64,000 nt of DNA from SIRX01 sp965213905 (lineage in GTDB: Bacteria; Actinomycetota; Rubrobacteria; Rubrobacterales; Rubrobacteraceae): the NCBI GenBank assembly GCA_965213905.1, contig OZ243922.1:186001-250000 (forward strand). The letters run 5' to 3'. This document shows positions 7,404 through 15,330 of the stretch, piece after piece (within the stretch, counting starts at the first letter, position 1; each line of letters starts with the position of its first letter). A program made the translations under genes and the position numbers. Below the pieces are notes generated by a model that was not told the DNA's origin, searched no databases, and worked only from the letters and a program-made list of their open reading frames with translations.

Positions 7404-8153
7404 TCAGACACCGCCCCGGCGCCGCGACCGGGATGAGAAAGACTCGACGGCCCGCAAAAATTCCTCCCGGGAAAAGTCCGGCCACAGGGTATCGGTCACG
7501 TAGAACTCCGCGTAGGCTATCTGCCAGAGCAGGAAGTTGGAGACCCGCAACTCTCCGCTGGTGCGGATGACGAGGTCTATCTCCGGCACTTCCGGGGCGT
7601 AGAGGTAACCGGCGAAAGTCTCTTCGTTCACCTCCTCGGGCCGAAGGCCGTCGGAGATCATGCGCCGCGTCGCGTCCACCAACTCGGAGCGTCCGCCGTA
7701 GTTGAGCGCGATGTATACGTCGAGCCGGTCGTTTGCGGCCGTCAACGTTTCGGCTTCCCGGATCGCATCCCGCACGGACGCCGGTAGTTTTTCCCGGCGG
7801 CCGAGAAACCGCAGCCGCGCGCCCCGCTCGGTCAGCTCGGGAATTTTGGCGCGGGCCGTTTCGAGAAAAAGTTCCATCAGGGTACCGACCTCGTCCTCGG
7901 GCCTGGACCAGTTTTCGGTAGAGAAAGCGTAGAGGGTCAGAGTTTCGACGCCGGACTCTCCCGCAGCCTCGATGAGCGGCTCCAGCACCGACACCCCCGC
8001 CCGGTGCCCGGCGGCCCTCGGGAGCCACCGCCGCTTTGCCCACCGGCCGTTGCCGTCCATGATAACGGCTACGTGACGGGGTCCAGAAGGTGGGCCGGGG
8101 GTCTTCGTGGCGCGGCCTTCTGCCGCAACCGGGTTTCTCTGGGCCGGCTTCAG
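7404..8153 (-). CDS. uppS: Isoprenyl (undecaprenyl) diphosphate synthase, apparent CTG start
   Basis: UppS extends FPP by cis-prenyl additions to make the carrier lipid for wall synthesis. Family motifs include HVAVIMDGNGRWAKRR with the catalytic Asp, LTLYAFSTENWSRP, ALNYGGRSEL and DLVIRTSGELRVSNFLLWQ. The only ATG (8060) lies inside the conserved HVAVIMDGNGR block and would remove preceding conserved residues. In frame upstream, CTG at 8153 sits 7 nt after a perfect GGAGGT (8166-8161) within the end of frr, giving 249 residues, the usual family length. I therefore place the start at CTG. The gene begins 3 bp after the frr stop. Confidence 0.93.
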   Translation of the reverse strand: MKPAQRNPVAAEGRATKTPGPPSGPRHVAVIMDGNGRWAKRRWLPRAAGHRAGVSVLEPLIEAAGESGVETLTLYAFSTENWSRPEDEVGTLMELFLETARAKIPELTERGARLRFLGRREKLPASVRDAIREAETLTAANDRLDVYIALNYGGRSELVDATRRMISDGLRPEEVNEETFAGYLYAPEVPEIDLVIRTSGELRVSNFLLWQIAYAEFYVTDTLWPDFSREEFLRAVESFSSRSRRRGGV

Positions 8154-8156
8154 CGC

Positions 8157-8717
8157 CTAGACCTCCAGGAGTTCGGACTCTTTGTCCGATAGGATGCCGT
8201 CTATGCGGCCAACGTACTTGTTCGTCAAGTTCTGAAGATCCGTCTCGGCCCGCCGCTCGTCGTCTTCGGACACCTCGCCCTCCTGGCGGAGGTCGTGGAC
8301 GTCGCGCACCTCATCCCGGCGGACGTTGCGGATGGAGACGCGGCCCTCTTCCGCCATGCTGCGGGCCAGACGGATCAGCTCGCGGCGACGCTCTTCGGTG
8401 AGCTCGGGGATCGGGAGGCGAATGATCTTTCCGTCGCTCTGGGGGTTCAGGCCGATGTTCGAGTTTTCTATGGCGCGTTCGATCTGCTTTGCGGAGTTGG
8501 GATCGAACGGGGTGACGGTCAAGAGCCGGGGCTCGGGAACGCCGACGTTTGCAACGCTCCTGAGCGGCATCTGGGAGCCGTAGACCTCGACTTCTATGCG
8601 ATCCAAAATAGAAGGGTTTGCCCGGCCCGTGCGTATGGTCCCAAACTCACGCCGCACGGACTCCAGGGCGCCCTGCATGCGACGCTCGGCCGCCGACAAG
8701 TCAATTACGTCAGACAT
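8157..8717 (-). CDS. frr: Ribosome recycling factor
   Basis: RRF, with EF-G, splits post-termination ribosomes. The 186-residue sequence is full length. It shows the helical domain I ends (MQGALESVRREFGTIRTGRA and TEERRRELIRLARSMAEEGR) and the domain II beta region (VEVYGSQMPLRSVANVGVPE). It sits in the universal rpsB-tsf-pyrH-frr order, 16 bp after pyrH. Its last codons supply the GGAGGT that appears to serve uppS. Confidence 0.97.
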   Translation of the reverse strand: MSDVIDLSAAERRMQGALESVRREFGTIRTGRANPSILDRIEVEVYGSQMPLRSVANVGVPEPRLLTVTPFDPNSAKQIERAIENSNIGLNPQSDGKIIRLPIPELTEERRRELIRLARSMAEEGRVSIRNVRRDEVRDVHDLRQEGEVSEDDERRAETDLQNLTNKYVGRIDGILSDKESELLEV

Positions 8718-8733
8718 TTAGCTCTCCTCCGGC

Positions 8734-9495
8734 TCACAGCTCGTCTTTGGCCCCGCCGTTCCAAACCACGGAGCCCACGTGTTTACCCTGCAAAATGTCG
8801 CGCAGGTTTCCCTGTTTCAGTATATCGAAAACTACTATCGGCAGGTTCTCGCCACTACAAAGCGTTGCCGCCGTATGGTCCATTACCGAGAGGTTTTTGG
8901 ACAGCAGGTCCATGTAGCCCAGGCGCGGCATGTGTACCGCGTCCGGGTGCCGCCGCGGGTCTTTGTCGTAGATGCCGTCCACCCGGTTTTTCGCCATGAG
9001 GAGCGCGTCAGCCCCTATTTCCAAAGCCCGCAACGCGGCCCCGGTGTCGGTGGTAAAGAACGGGTTGCCCGTGCCGGAAGCAAAGATCACGACCCGCTTT
9101 TTCTCTAAATGGCGTATAGCCCGCCGCCGGATGTAGGGCTCTGCGACCTCGCGCATTTCTATGGCCGACTGCACCCGGCTCGGGACGCCGCGCCGCTCCA
9201 GCGCGGCCTGCAGCGCCAGGGCGTTTATAACGGTTCCGAGCATCGCCATGTAGTCGGCGGTCGCACTCTCTATCCCCAAAGAGTCGGCGACTTGAGAGCC
9301 GCGAAAGATGTTTCCCCCGCCGACCACCACGGCTAGCTCGGCGTCTTCTTCGACGGCCTCCATAACCTGGTTCGCCGTGGAGTCCAGGCTGACGGGGCTT
9401 ATCCCGGTGCCGTTCTCCTCCGAGAGGCTCTCACCCGAGAGCTTTAGCACCACCCGTTTGAGATGCCCCGTTCGGTAGTCAGCGACCTCTTCCAC
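8734..9495 (-). CDS. pyrH: Uridylate (UMP) kinase
   Basis: PyrH phosphorylates UMP to UDP and belongs to the amino acid kinase fold. The 253-residue product has VVLKLSGESL near the start, VVGGGNIFRG, and MDHTAATLC with the UMP/ATP-binding region NLPIVVFDI. The GTG start lies 6 bp after the tsf stop. The family is usually allosterically controlled by GTP and UTP; nothing in the sequence reveals that here. The C-terminal end, HVGSVVWNGGAKDEL, is slightly longer than many homologues. Confidence 0.96.
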   Translation of the reverse strand: MEEVADYRTGHLKRVVLKLSGESLSEENGTGISPVSLDSTANQVMEAVEEDAELAVVVGGGNIFRGSQVADSLGIESATADYMAMLGTVINALALQAALERRGVPSRVQSAIEMREVAEPYIRRRAIRHLEKKRVVIFASGTGNPFFTTDTGAALRALEIGADALLMAKNRVDGIYDKDPRRHPDAVHMPRLGYMDLLSKNLSVMDHTAATLCSGENLPIVVFDILKQGNLRDILQGKHVGSVVWNGGAKDEL

Positions 9496-9501
9496 CGCGG
9501 C

Positions 9502-10089
9502 TTAGAGCCCGTAGCGGACGAAACGCCGGATGATCACGTTCTCCCCGACCTTTTGAATGGTCTCGTTCAAAAGGTCTTCGACCGTCTTGTCGGGCTCTTT
9601 GACGTACGGCTGGGTAAGTAGCGCCATCTCCGCGGTGCGCTTTTTGATCCTGCCGTCCACGATCTGGCGGGTGACGTTCTCTGGTTTGCCCATCTCCGCC
9701 GCCTGTTTCTCGGCTATCTCGCGCTCTTCGTCGAGGACGTCTTGGGGGATGTCGTCTACGCCGACCGTCATGGGGTCCATAGAGGCGACGTGCAAGGCTA
9801 TGTTGCGGGCAAACTCCTTGAACTCCGGCGTCCGGGCCACGAAGTCCGTCTCGCAGTTCACCTCGACCAGGGTTCCGACGCGGCCGTTGAAGTGAATGTA
9901 CGCCTCGACGAGGCCTTCTCCGGCCTCGCGGGAACTCTTTTTGTCCGCCGCGGCCTGGCCGCGCTCGCGCAGGATGCGGCGCGCCTCGTCGAGGTCCCCG
10001 CCGGTCTCGTCCAGCGCCTTTTTGACGTCCATCATCCCGGCGCCGGTCTCCTCCCGGAGATCTTTAATCTTCTGTATGTCGCTAGCCAA
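9502..10089 (-). CDS. tsf: Translation elongation factor EF-Ts (short form)
   Basis: EF-Ts is the nucleotide-exchange factor of EF-Tu. At 195 residues this is the short form with a single core subdomain. It keeps the UBA-like N-terminus (KIKDLREETGAGMMDVKKAL), the TDF contact loop (VEVNCETDFVARTPEF) and the C-terminal coiled region. The start is TTG (10089), with GAGGAG about 12 nt upstream. It directly follows rpsB in the universal order. A 19-bp tandem duplication in front of it has changed the end of rpsB but leaves tsf untouched. Confidence 0.95.
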   Translation of the reverse strand: MASDIQKIKDLREETGAGMMDVKKALDETGGDLDEARRILRERGQAAADKKSSREAGEGLVEAYIHFNGRVGTLVEVNCETDFVARTPEFKEFARNIALHVASMDPMTVGVDDIPQDVLDEEREIAEKQAAEMGKPENVTRQIVDGRIKKRTAEMALLTQPYVKEPDKTVEDLLNETIQKVGENVIIRRFVRYGL

Positions 10090-10111
10090 TGCTTTTAGTT
10101 CTCCTCTTTGT

Positions 10112-10149
10112 CTTCGTCGGCTTCATCCGGCTTCGTCGGCTTCATCCGG
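10112..10149. repeat. Perfect 19-bp tandem duplication at the rpsB stop codon
   Basis: Two adjacent copies of CTTCGTCGGCTTCATCCGG (10112-10130 and 10131-10149). Because 19 is not a multiple of three, the second pass moves the rpsB frame. The present protein ends PDEADEAG, while a single copy would read PDEADEDKEEN and stop just before tsf. Confidence 0.9.
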
Positions 10150-11250
10150 CCCCGCAACCCCGTCGGCTCCCTCTTCGGCGGACGCCGCTTCGTCAGCGGG
10201 AGTCTCCCCGGCAGCAGGCTCGGCAGGGACTTCTTCGGCTGTTTCTTCTACTACCTCGGCTTCGGATTCGGCCGCGGCAGCGGCCGCCGCCTCGGCGTCG
10301 CCGCCGGAGGCTTCTAAGTTCGTGTCTTCCGTAATGGGCACGGGGGCTTCGGTCGCGGTCTCGGTATCCGACGCCGCGGCTTCCTCGACCGCAGCGGCCT
10401 CTTCAGAAACGGCTTCTCCGGGTTTGATCTCGACCTCTTCGGCCTCTTGCGCCGCGCCGTCGCCGTTGGCGACCGGGCTTTCCGGAACGGGTTCCTCAGA
10501 GATTTGCGCCTCCTCGATAACGGGCGGCACGGGTCGGTCTTCAGCTTCAACTTCGTCTTCACCCTTACCCTGGAGTATGGCATCCGCCATAAGCTTCGAG
10601 ATCAGGTTTATGGACCGGATGGCGTCGTCGTTGCCGGGGATGACATAGTCCACGACTTCCGGGTCGCAGTTGGTGTCGGTCAAGGCAACGACCGGGATCC
10701 TGAGTCGGTTGGCCTCTTTTATCATGAGTTCTTCCCGTTTGGGGTCCACGACGAAGATTGCCCCGGGGAGGCGTTCCATCTCGGTAATACCCGCGAAGTT
10801 ACGCCGCATCTTCTGGTATTCGCGGGCTAGCGCAAACCACTCTCTCCCGGTGCGGTCTTCCTCCGGGGTTTCTTCGAACCTGGCGGCCAGGTCTTTAAAG
10901 TATTCTATGCGCGGCTTTATGGTCTGGAAGTTCGTGAGCATGCCGCCGATGTAGCGTTCGGCCACGTAAGGCTGGCCGCTGCGAATTGCCTGCTCGGCGA
11001 GCGTTATCTGGGCCTGCTTTTTGGTGCCCACAAAGAGTACGTCTTTGCCGGCTTCGGCGATGTTCTTGACGAAAGATCGGGCCTTTTCCAGGAGTGGGAG
11101 CGTCTGGTCCAGGTCTATGATGTGGACGCCGGCCCGCTGGGCGAAGATGTAGGATTTCATCTTCGGGTTCCAGCGCTTTGCCTGATGCCCGAAATGGACC
11201 CCGGCTTCGAGCAACTCTCTTACGCCTATTTGCTGGGTGGTACTTTCCAT
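10123..11250 (-). CDS. rpsB: 30S ribosomal protein S2 with a long acidic/Ala-rich C-terminal tail
   Basis: The first 227 residues are a standard S2 (LLEAGVHFGHQAKRWNPKM, FVGTKKQAQ, ERYIGGMLTNFQTI, DTNCDPEVVDYVIPGNDDA). Residues 228-375 form a low-complexity tail of Glu, Ala, Pro, Val and Asp that is probably disordered. Such tails occur on S2 in some actinobacteria, but about 148 residues is long. The ATG at 11250 was chosen over upstream frame extension because it begins the S2 fold and has AAAGGTAG before it. The extreme C-terminus has been altered by a 19-bp duplication. A 150-bp leader without genes precedes it, bounded by ACCCTCCGC/GCGGAGGGT inverted ends (11341-11349, 11392-11400). Confidence 0.95.
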   Translation of the reverse strand: MESTTQQIGVRELLEAGVHFGHQAKRWNPKMKSYIFAQRAGVHIIDLDQTLPLLEKARSFVKNIAEAGKDVLFVGTKKQAQITLAEQAIRSGQPYVAERYIGGMLTNFQTIKPRIEYFKDLAARFEETPEEDRTGREWFALAREYQKMRRNFAGITEMERLPGAIFVVDPKREELMIKEANRLRIPVVALTDTNCDPEVVDYVIPGNDDAIRSINLISKLMADAILQGKGEDEVEAEDRPVPPVIEEAQISEEPVPESPVANGDGAAQEAEEVEIKPGEAVSEEAAAVEEAAASDTETATEAPVPITEDTNLEASGGDAEAAAAAAAESEAEVVEETAEEVPAEPAAGETPADEAASAEEGADGVAGPDEADEAG

Positions 11251-11401
11251 GACTTCTACCTTTCTTTCAGGTGGTTGTATCCTCCGCCCGTACTTTGCAA
11301 TCCGCAAAAAGTGTTCGCGGACCACCACCTGGGTCTCGTGACCCTCCGCGGGCGTGCGTGGTCAAAATCTTGGAGATGTTAGCACAAGGCGGCGGAGGGT
11401 T

Positions 11402-12256
11402 CTACACGAAAGTGGACGCCAGATGCTCGTCGCCGACCAGGCCGCGCAGTTTGCTTAACGTGCGGCCCAGTATCTGGGAGATACGTCCTTCCGTGACCTG
11501 GAGCGTATGGCCGATCTCTTTGAGGGTAAGCCCTTCGTAGAAGTAGAGCGTAATCACCAGTCGCTCCCGGTTATCGAGGTTCTCCATCGCCGAGGTCAAC
11601 TCCGCGTTCAACTCCTCGCGTTGGGCCGAGATTTCGGGCCTCTCGGACTTCTCGTCGGCAATTTGGACCCCCATAAAAGCGGTATCTAATTCGTCGAGCT
11701 GTTCTTCCAGAGACAGCACCCGGGTTTTGGCTTGTTGCTGCAAGAAACTTTGGTACTCCGCGGCGTTCAGGCCTGCTTCTTCACGTATTTCTTTCTCGGT
11801 AGGGGTACGCTTCAACTTTTGACGTAGCCTGCTTTTCGCGCCCTCGATTTCGCGGGCGCGGGAGCGCACCCGGCGCGGCACCCAGTCTTCTTTTCTCAAC
11901 TCGTCCAGAATAGCCCAGCGGATTTTCGAGAGGGCGTAAGTCTCGAACTTGGCCTCGCGCCCAGGGTCGAAGTTTTCTATGGCGCCCAGCAACCCGAACA
12001 TACCCCAGGACATAAAATCTTCCCGGCCTATAGTTCCCGGGGTCCTCGCGGAGACCCGGCCCACGGTGTACTTCACTAGCGGGGAGTAGTTGATCAAGAG
12101 CCGGTCCCGCAACTGGTTGGCTTCTTGTTCTATATTTCGGGCGACGTTTTCGGGGTCGGCTCCGGCGCTCACGTCTTTAACGTCTTTCACGTCGTTCAGT
12201 TTTTCCCGGGCCCGGTGGTACTGCGACCAGAGGCGTCCCACGGTCTGCCAACTCAA
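11402..12256 (-). CDS. whiG: FliA/WhiG-family RNA polymerase sigma factor
   Basis: This 284-residue group 3 sigma factor shows region 2 (MSWGMFGLLGAIENFDP, KFETYALSKIRWAILDELR), region 3 (GAKSRLRQKLKRTPTEKEIREEAG) and region 4 (NRERLVITLYFYEGLTLKEIG, VTEGRISQILGRTLSKL). Region 2.4 ends in EDWVPRRVR as in WhiG and FliA. The neighbourhood (dprA upstream, rpsB downstream) matches the whiG locus of Streptomyces, where WhiG starts aerial spore development. No flagellar genes are in the window, so a developmental or envelope role is more likely than motility, but this is inference. The N-terminus has a short DVK repeat. Confidence 0.88.
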   Translation of the reverse strand: MSWQTVGRLWSQYHRAREKLNDVKDVKDVSAGADPENVARNIEQEANQLRDRLLINYSPLVKYTVGRVSARTPGTIGREDFMSWGMFGLLGAIENFDPGREAKFETYALSKIRWAILDELRKEDWVPRRVRSRAREIEGAKSRLRQKLKRTPTEKEIREEAGLNAAEYQSFLQQQAKTRVLSLEEQLDELDTAFMGVQIADEKSERPEISAQREELNAELTSAMENLDNRERLVITLYFYEGLTLKEIGHTLQVTEGRISQILGRTLSKLRGLVGDEHLASTFV

Positions 12257-13353
12257 CCCAGCGGCCTCCGCGAAAATGACCCGGTGTCGTCCCGGCTGAC
12301 GTAACCTTTTAGTTCGAGGAGCGCGAGTGCGGACAGCAGTTCCCTAATTTCGACCCCGCTGCGGGCCGCAATGGCGTCCGTTGGCGTGGCCTCGAAGCCG
12401 ATCCCGAACAACACCCGGGCCTCTTCTTTCGAGAGTTTTTCCGGAATCGAGGAGGAGTGGGCGGACGATTTGGTACCACCCAATACGGCGGGAGACACTT
12501 CATCAACGAATTCTTCTATGTCCCAGATCACCCCGGCGCCGTCCGAGAGAAGCTTGTTGGACCCCCGGCACTCGGAAACTCCCACAGGGCCGGGCACCGC
12601 CCAGACATCACGCCCGGACTCTGCGGCGTGGCGGGCGGTGATCAGGGCGCCACTCTTTTCCGCGGCTTCTACTACCACCAGGACGTCCGACAGGCCGGCT
12701 ATAATGCGGTTGCGGGCCGGGAACCTCCAGGCCAGAGGCGCCTCACCGAGATAATATTCCGAGACGATCACGCCGCTGTCCCGGACCCGGGTAAAAAGCC
12801 CCCGGTTGCTCTTCGGATACACAACGTCTATGCCGCTGCCGAGCACCCCGATAGTAGGACCACCCCCGGCGATGGCCCCCTCGTGGGTCGCCGCGTCTAT
12901 ACCCAGCGCCAGGCCGCTGACCACGCAGACCCCGCGCTCGCAGAGCGCCGTTCCTAGTCTGCGGGCGGCGTCCCGGCCTGCGACCGTGGCTTTCCGGGAG
13001 CCGACGAGCGCGACCGCCGGGGCTTCGGGGATCTCACCGTCCACGAACAGCGCCGGTGGCGCGTCCGGGATGGTGGTGAGCCGCTCCGGATATTCGGGCT
13101 CGGCGAAAGTTACGACCTTCAGGTTTCTTTGCGTGAGGTTTCTTTGTACTTTGTCGGGGTCGAACTCTTTCTTCAGTGCTTCGAAGGCCTTTACGGCCCG
13201 TCCCGTCATCTTTACCCGCCCGGATAACTCGGCGGCCGACATCCCCAGGATGTCCTCCGGCGGGAGCGTCCCGAGCCGCGACACCAGGCTGGTGCCGGTC
13301 CGGGCTTGCAAGAGAGACAAAAACAGGTACGCCGAGCGTTTGCTATCCATCAA
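12253..13353 (-). CDS. dprA: DNA processing protein DprA (Smf)
   Basis: DprA protects incoming single-stranded DNA and loads RecA during natural transformation. The 366-residue protein has an N-terminal helix-hairpin-helix/SAM-like region, the central Rossmann fold (AVALVGSRKATVAGRDAARR, VVSGLALGIDAATHEGA, GVLGSGIDVVYP, SEYYLGEAPLAWRFPARNR) and a C-terminal winged-helix domain (residues about 300-366). It overlaps comM upstream and whiG downstream by a few bases. Pairing with comM suggests a shared role in DNA uptake or recombination; other competence genes are not in the window, although type IV pilus motors are at 42-47 kb. Confidence 0.95.
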   Translation of the reverse strand: MMDSKRSAYLFLSLLQARTGTSLVSRLGTLPPEDILGMSAAELSGRVKMTGRAVKAFEALKKEFDPDKVQRNLTQRNLKVVTFAEPEYPERLTTIPDAPPALFVDGEIPEAPAVALVGSRKATVAGRDAARRLGTALCERGVCVVSGLALGIDAATHEGAIAGGGPTIGVLGSGIDVVYPKSNRGLFTRVRDSGVIVSEYYLGEAPLAWRFPARNRIIAGLSDVLVVVEAAEKSGALITARHAAESGRDVWAVPGPVGVSECRGSNKLLSDGAGVIWDIEEFVDEVSPAVLGGTKSSAHSSSIPEKLSKEEARVLFGIGFEATPTDAIAARSGVEIRELLSALALLELKGYVSRDDTGSFSRRPLG

Positions 13354-14854
13354 TGAACCTGGATCTCCGGTAGTTGAGGGCTTCTGCCAGGTGCCCGACG
13401 CCTATCTCTTCCGTCGCCGCGAGGTCTGCGATGGTCCGGGCCACCCGCAAGACCCGGTCGTGGGACCTGCCGGAGAGCCCCATGCGGTCTATGGCCTTCG
13501 AAAAAAGTGTTTCGGAATCCCCGCGCAGCCGGCAAGTTTCGCGCAGCTTGCGGCCTTCCAGAACGGCGTTAGAGCATCCCTGGCGGCCCACCTGCACCTC
13601 GCGGGCCGCGACTACCCGCTGACGGATCTCCAAAGACGACTCGGCCAGGGCCTCACTCCTGAGTTCTTCCCTCGTGAGTCGCGGCACGTCCACGAAGAGG
13701 TCTATACGATCCAAAAGGGGACCGGATATGCGGTTTTGGTAACGTTCGATCTGCCCCGCCGAGCATCTGCAGGTGCGGCGCTGGTCCCCGGCGTACCCGC
13801 AAGGACAAGGGTTCATCGAGCACACGAGCGTTACCCGGGACGGATAGCTCAAAGTGGCCGCCACCCGGGAGATCGTAACACTCCCATCTTCTAAAGGCTG
13901 GCGCAAAACTTCTAGGGTCTGGCGGCTAAACTCGGGGAATTCGTCCAGAAACAAAACCCCGTGGTGCGCCAGAGAAACTTCTCCCGGACGCGGGTTGCTC
14001 CCGCCCCCGGCGAGCCCCGAAGTGGAGATCGTGTGGTGCGGCGCCCTGAAAGGCCGGTCCCTCAACAACCCCCCGTTCGACTCCCCAGCGGCGCTGTAAA
14101 CCTTGGTGACCTCGACGCTCTCTTCCAGCGACAGGGGGGGCAAAACTCCGGGGAGCCGGCGCGCCAACATGGTCTTGCCCGAGCCCGGGGGGCCGCTCAT
14201 TAAACCATTATGTCCTCCCGCGGCGGCCACTTCCAGGGCCCGTTTCGCAAAACTTTGTCCCGACACATCCGAGAAATCCGCCTCGAAAGTAGTATTTTGC
14301 GATTCGTTCCGGACCAGGGGCTTCTCGCGGGGGATCTCTACCCTATCCCCGAGAAAGCCGGCGGCTTCTTTGAGGCTTCCGACCCCGTGTACGGCCAACT
14401 CCCTTACGGAGGCGGCTTCTTTCGCGTTTTGGCTTGGTAGGAGTATGCGGTCGAACCCCTCACGTTGGGCCGTCTCGGCTATAGAGAGCGCGCCGCGAAC
14501 GCCCCTGAGCCCGCCATCGAGGGAGAGTTCGCCTACGATCCCCACGGGATCCAACCTCTCCACCGGAAAGACGCCTGAGACGGCGAGAATCGCCAGGGCT
14601 ATCGGAAGATCGAAAGCCGGCCCTTCTTTTCTGAGGTTCGCCGGGGCGAGGTTCACTATTACCTTTTTGGTCGGAAACTTGTAGCCGCTGTTGGATATGG
14701 CGACCCGAACCCGCTCCCGTGCTTCTTGCACCGCCGTGTCGGGCAAGCCTACTATGGAAAATCCCGGGAGACCGGGGCTAACGTCCACCTCTACTTCTAC
14801 CGGCAAAGCATCTATACCCAGAAGAGTAAGGCTCCAAGCCCTGCAAACAGACAT
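13343..14854 (-). CDS. comM: YifB/ComM-family Mg-chelatase-like AAA+ ATPase
   Basis: ComM is a hexameric helicase promoting branch migration during natural transformation. The 503-residue sequence has the N-terminal LonC-like domain (EVDVSPGLPGFSIVGLPDTA), Walker A GPPGSGKTMLARRLPG near residue 215, Walker B VLFLDEFPEF, a cysteine-rich segment CSMNPCPCGYAGDQRRTCRC, and the C-terminal Mg-chelatase domain. A TATAAT at 14928-14933 and GAGGTG nine bases before the ATG suggest that transcription can start here. The intergenic stretch upstream also holds a short GGCCG/CGGCC hairpin. Confidence 0.94.
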   Translation of the reverse strand: MSVCRAWSLTLLGIDALPVEVEVDVSPGLPGFSIVGLPDTAVQEARERVRVAISNSGYKFPTKKVIVNLAPANLRKEGPAFDLPIALAILAVSGVFPVERLDPVGIVGELSLDGGLRGVRGALSIAETAQREGFDRILLPSQNAKEAASVRELAVHGVGSLKEAAGFLGDRVEIPREKPLVRNESQNTTFEADFSDVSGQSFAKRALEVAAAGGHNGLMSGPPGSGKTMLARRLPGVLPPLSLEESVEVTKVYSAAGESNGGLLRDRPFRAPHHTISTSGLAGGGSNPRPGEVSLAHHGVLFLDEFPEFSRQTLEVLRQPLEDGSVTISRVAATLSYPSRVTLVCSMNPCPCGYAGDQRRTCRCSAGQIERYQNRISGPLLDRIDLFVDVPRLTREELRSEALAESSLEIRQRVVAAREVQVGRQGCSNAVLEGRKLRETCRLRGDSETLFSKAIDRMGLSGRSHDRVLRVARTIADLAATEEIGVGHLAEALNYRRSRFIDG

Positions 14855-14927
14855 TGTTTACTACACCTCACCCCCGCACGATTATGTTCAAAGCGTGTTA
14901 TTGGGGCCGCTCTCACGGCCACCAGAG

Positions 14928-14933
14928 ATTATA
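14928..14933 (-). promoter_or_regulatory. Possible -10 element upstream of comM
   Basis: The minus strand reads TTAATATAATCTC, containing a consensus TATAAT about 75 bases before the comM ATG. The -35 position (CGTTTC at 17 bp) is poor, so this is a weak call. Confidence 0.35.
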
Positions 14934-14970
14934 TTAACGGTATTTTCCGCGAAACGGAGTTTTCCAAACC

Positions 14971-15330
14971 TTAGAAAGCGTCTTCGACGTGGGTTATCTC
15001 CGGCGTTTCCAGGCTACCCGGCCTTCCTAGCACCCCGATCACGTCGAAGCGAACCTCTCCGAATTCGGGATCTTTTTCCTGGAGGTATTGTTCGGCGATG
15101 GCACGCACCTGCTCTTGCTTGCGGGGGGTGACGGATTCCAGGGGGTCACCAAAATCCGTGTTACGGCGCAGCTTGACTTCTACGAAAACCAGGGTTTCTT
15201 TTCGGCGGGCTACGAGGTCTATCTCCCCGTACCGCGTCCGATAGTTGCTTTCCAGGATCTCGTAACCGCGACGGGTTAGGTGGCCGCGGGCGAGCGCCTC
15301 GCCCCGATCCCCGGTCTTTCGCGTGTTCAG
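14971..15330 (-). CDS. YraN/UPF0102-family putative endonuclease, apparent CTG start
   Basis: The protein belongs to the restriction-endonuclease-like UPF0102 family, whose role is unknown but nuclease-like. Motifs are GDRGEALARGHLTRRGYEIL, TRYGEIDLVARRK and VFVEVKLRRN, giving the D...ExK active-site pattern. No ATG or GTG lies close upstream. A CTG at 15330 overlaps the rnhB stop as CTGA and is preceded by GGGGGT at 6 nt, giving 119 residues, the family norm. A TTG at 15369 would add 13 residues overlapping rnhB. The rnhB-yraN-comM-dprA order is widely conserved. Confidence 0.88.
   Translation of the reverse strand: MNTRKTGDRGEALARGHLTRRGYEILESNYRTRYGEIDLVARRKETLVFVEVKLRRNTDFGDPLESVTPRKQEQVRAIAEQYLQEKDPEFGEVRFDVIGVLGRPGSLETPEITHVEDAF

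Noticed and set aside
12806..13894. Plus-strand open frame of about 360 codons opposite dprA and comM
   Set aside because: Spans two conserved genes in antisense; translated sequence is unstructured Pro/Ser/Arg-rich.
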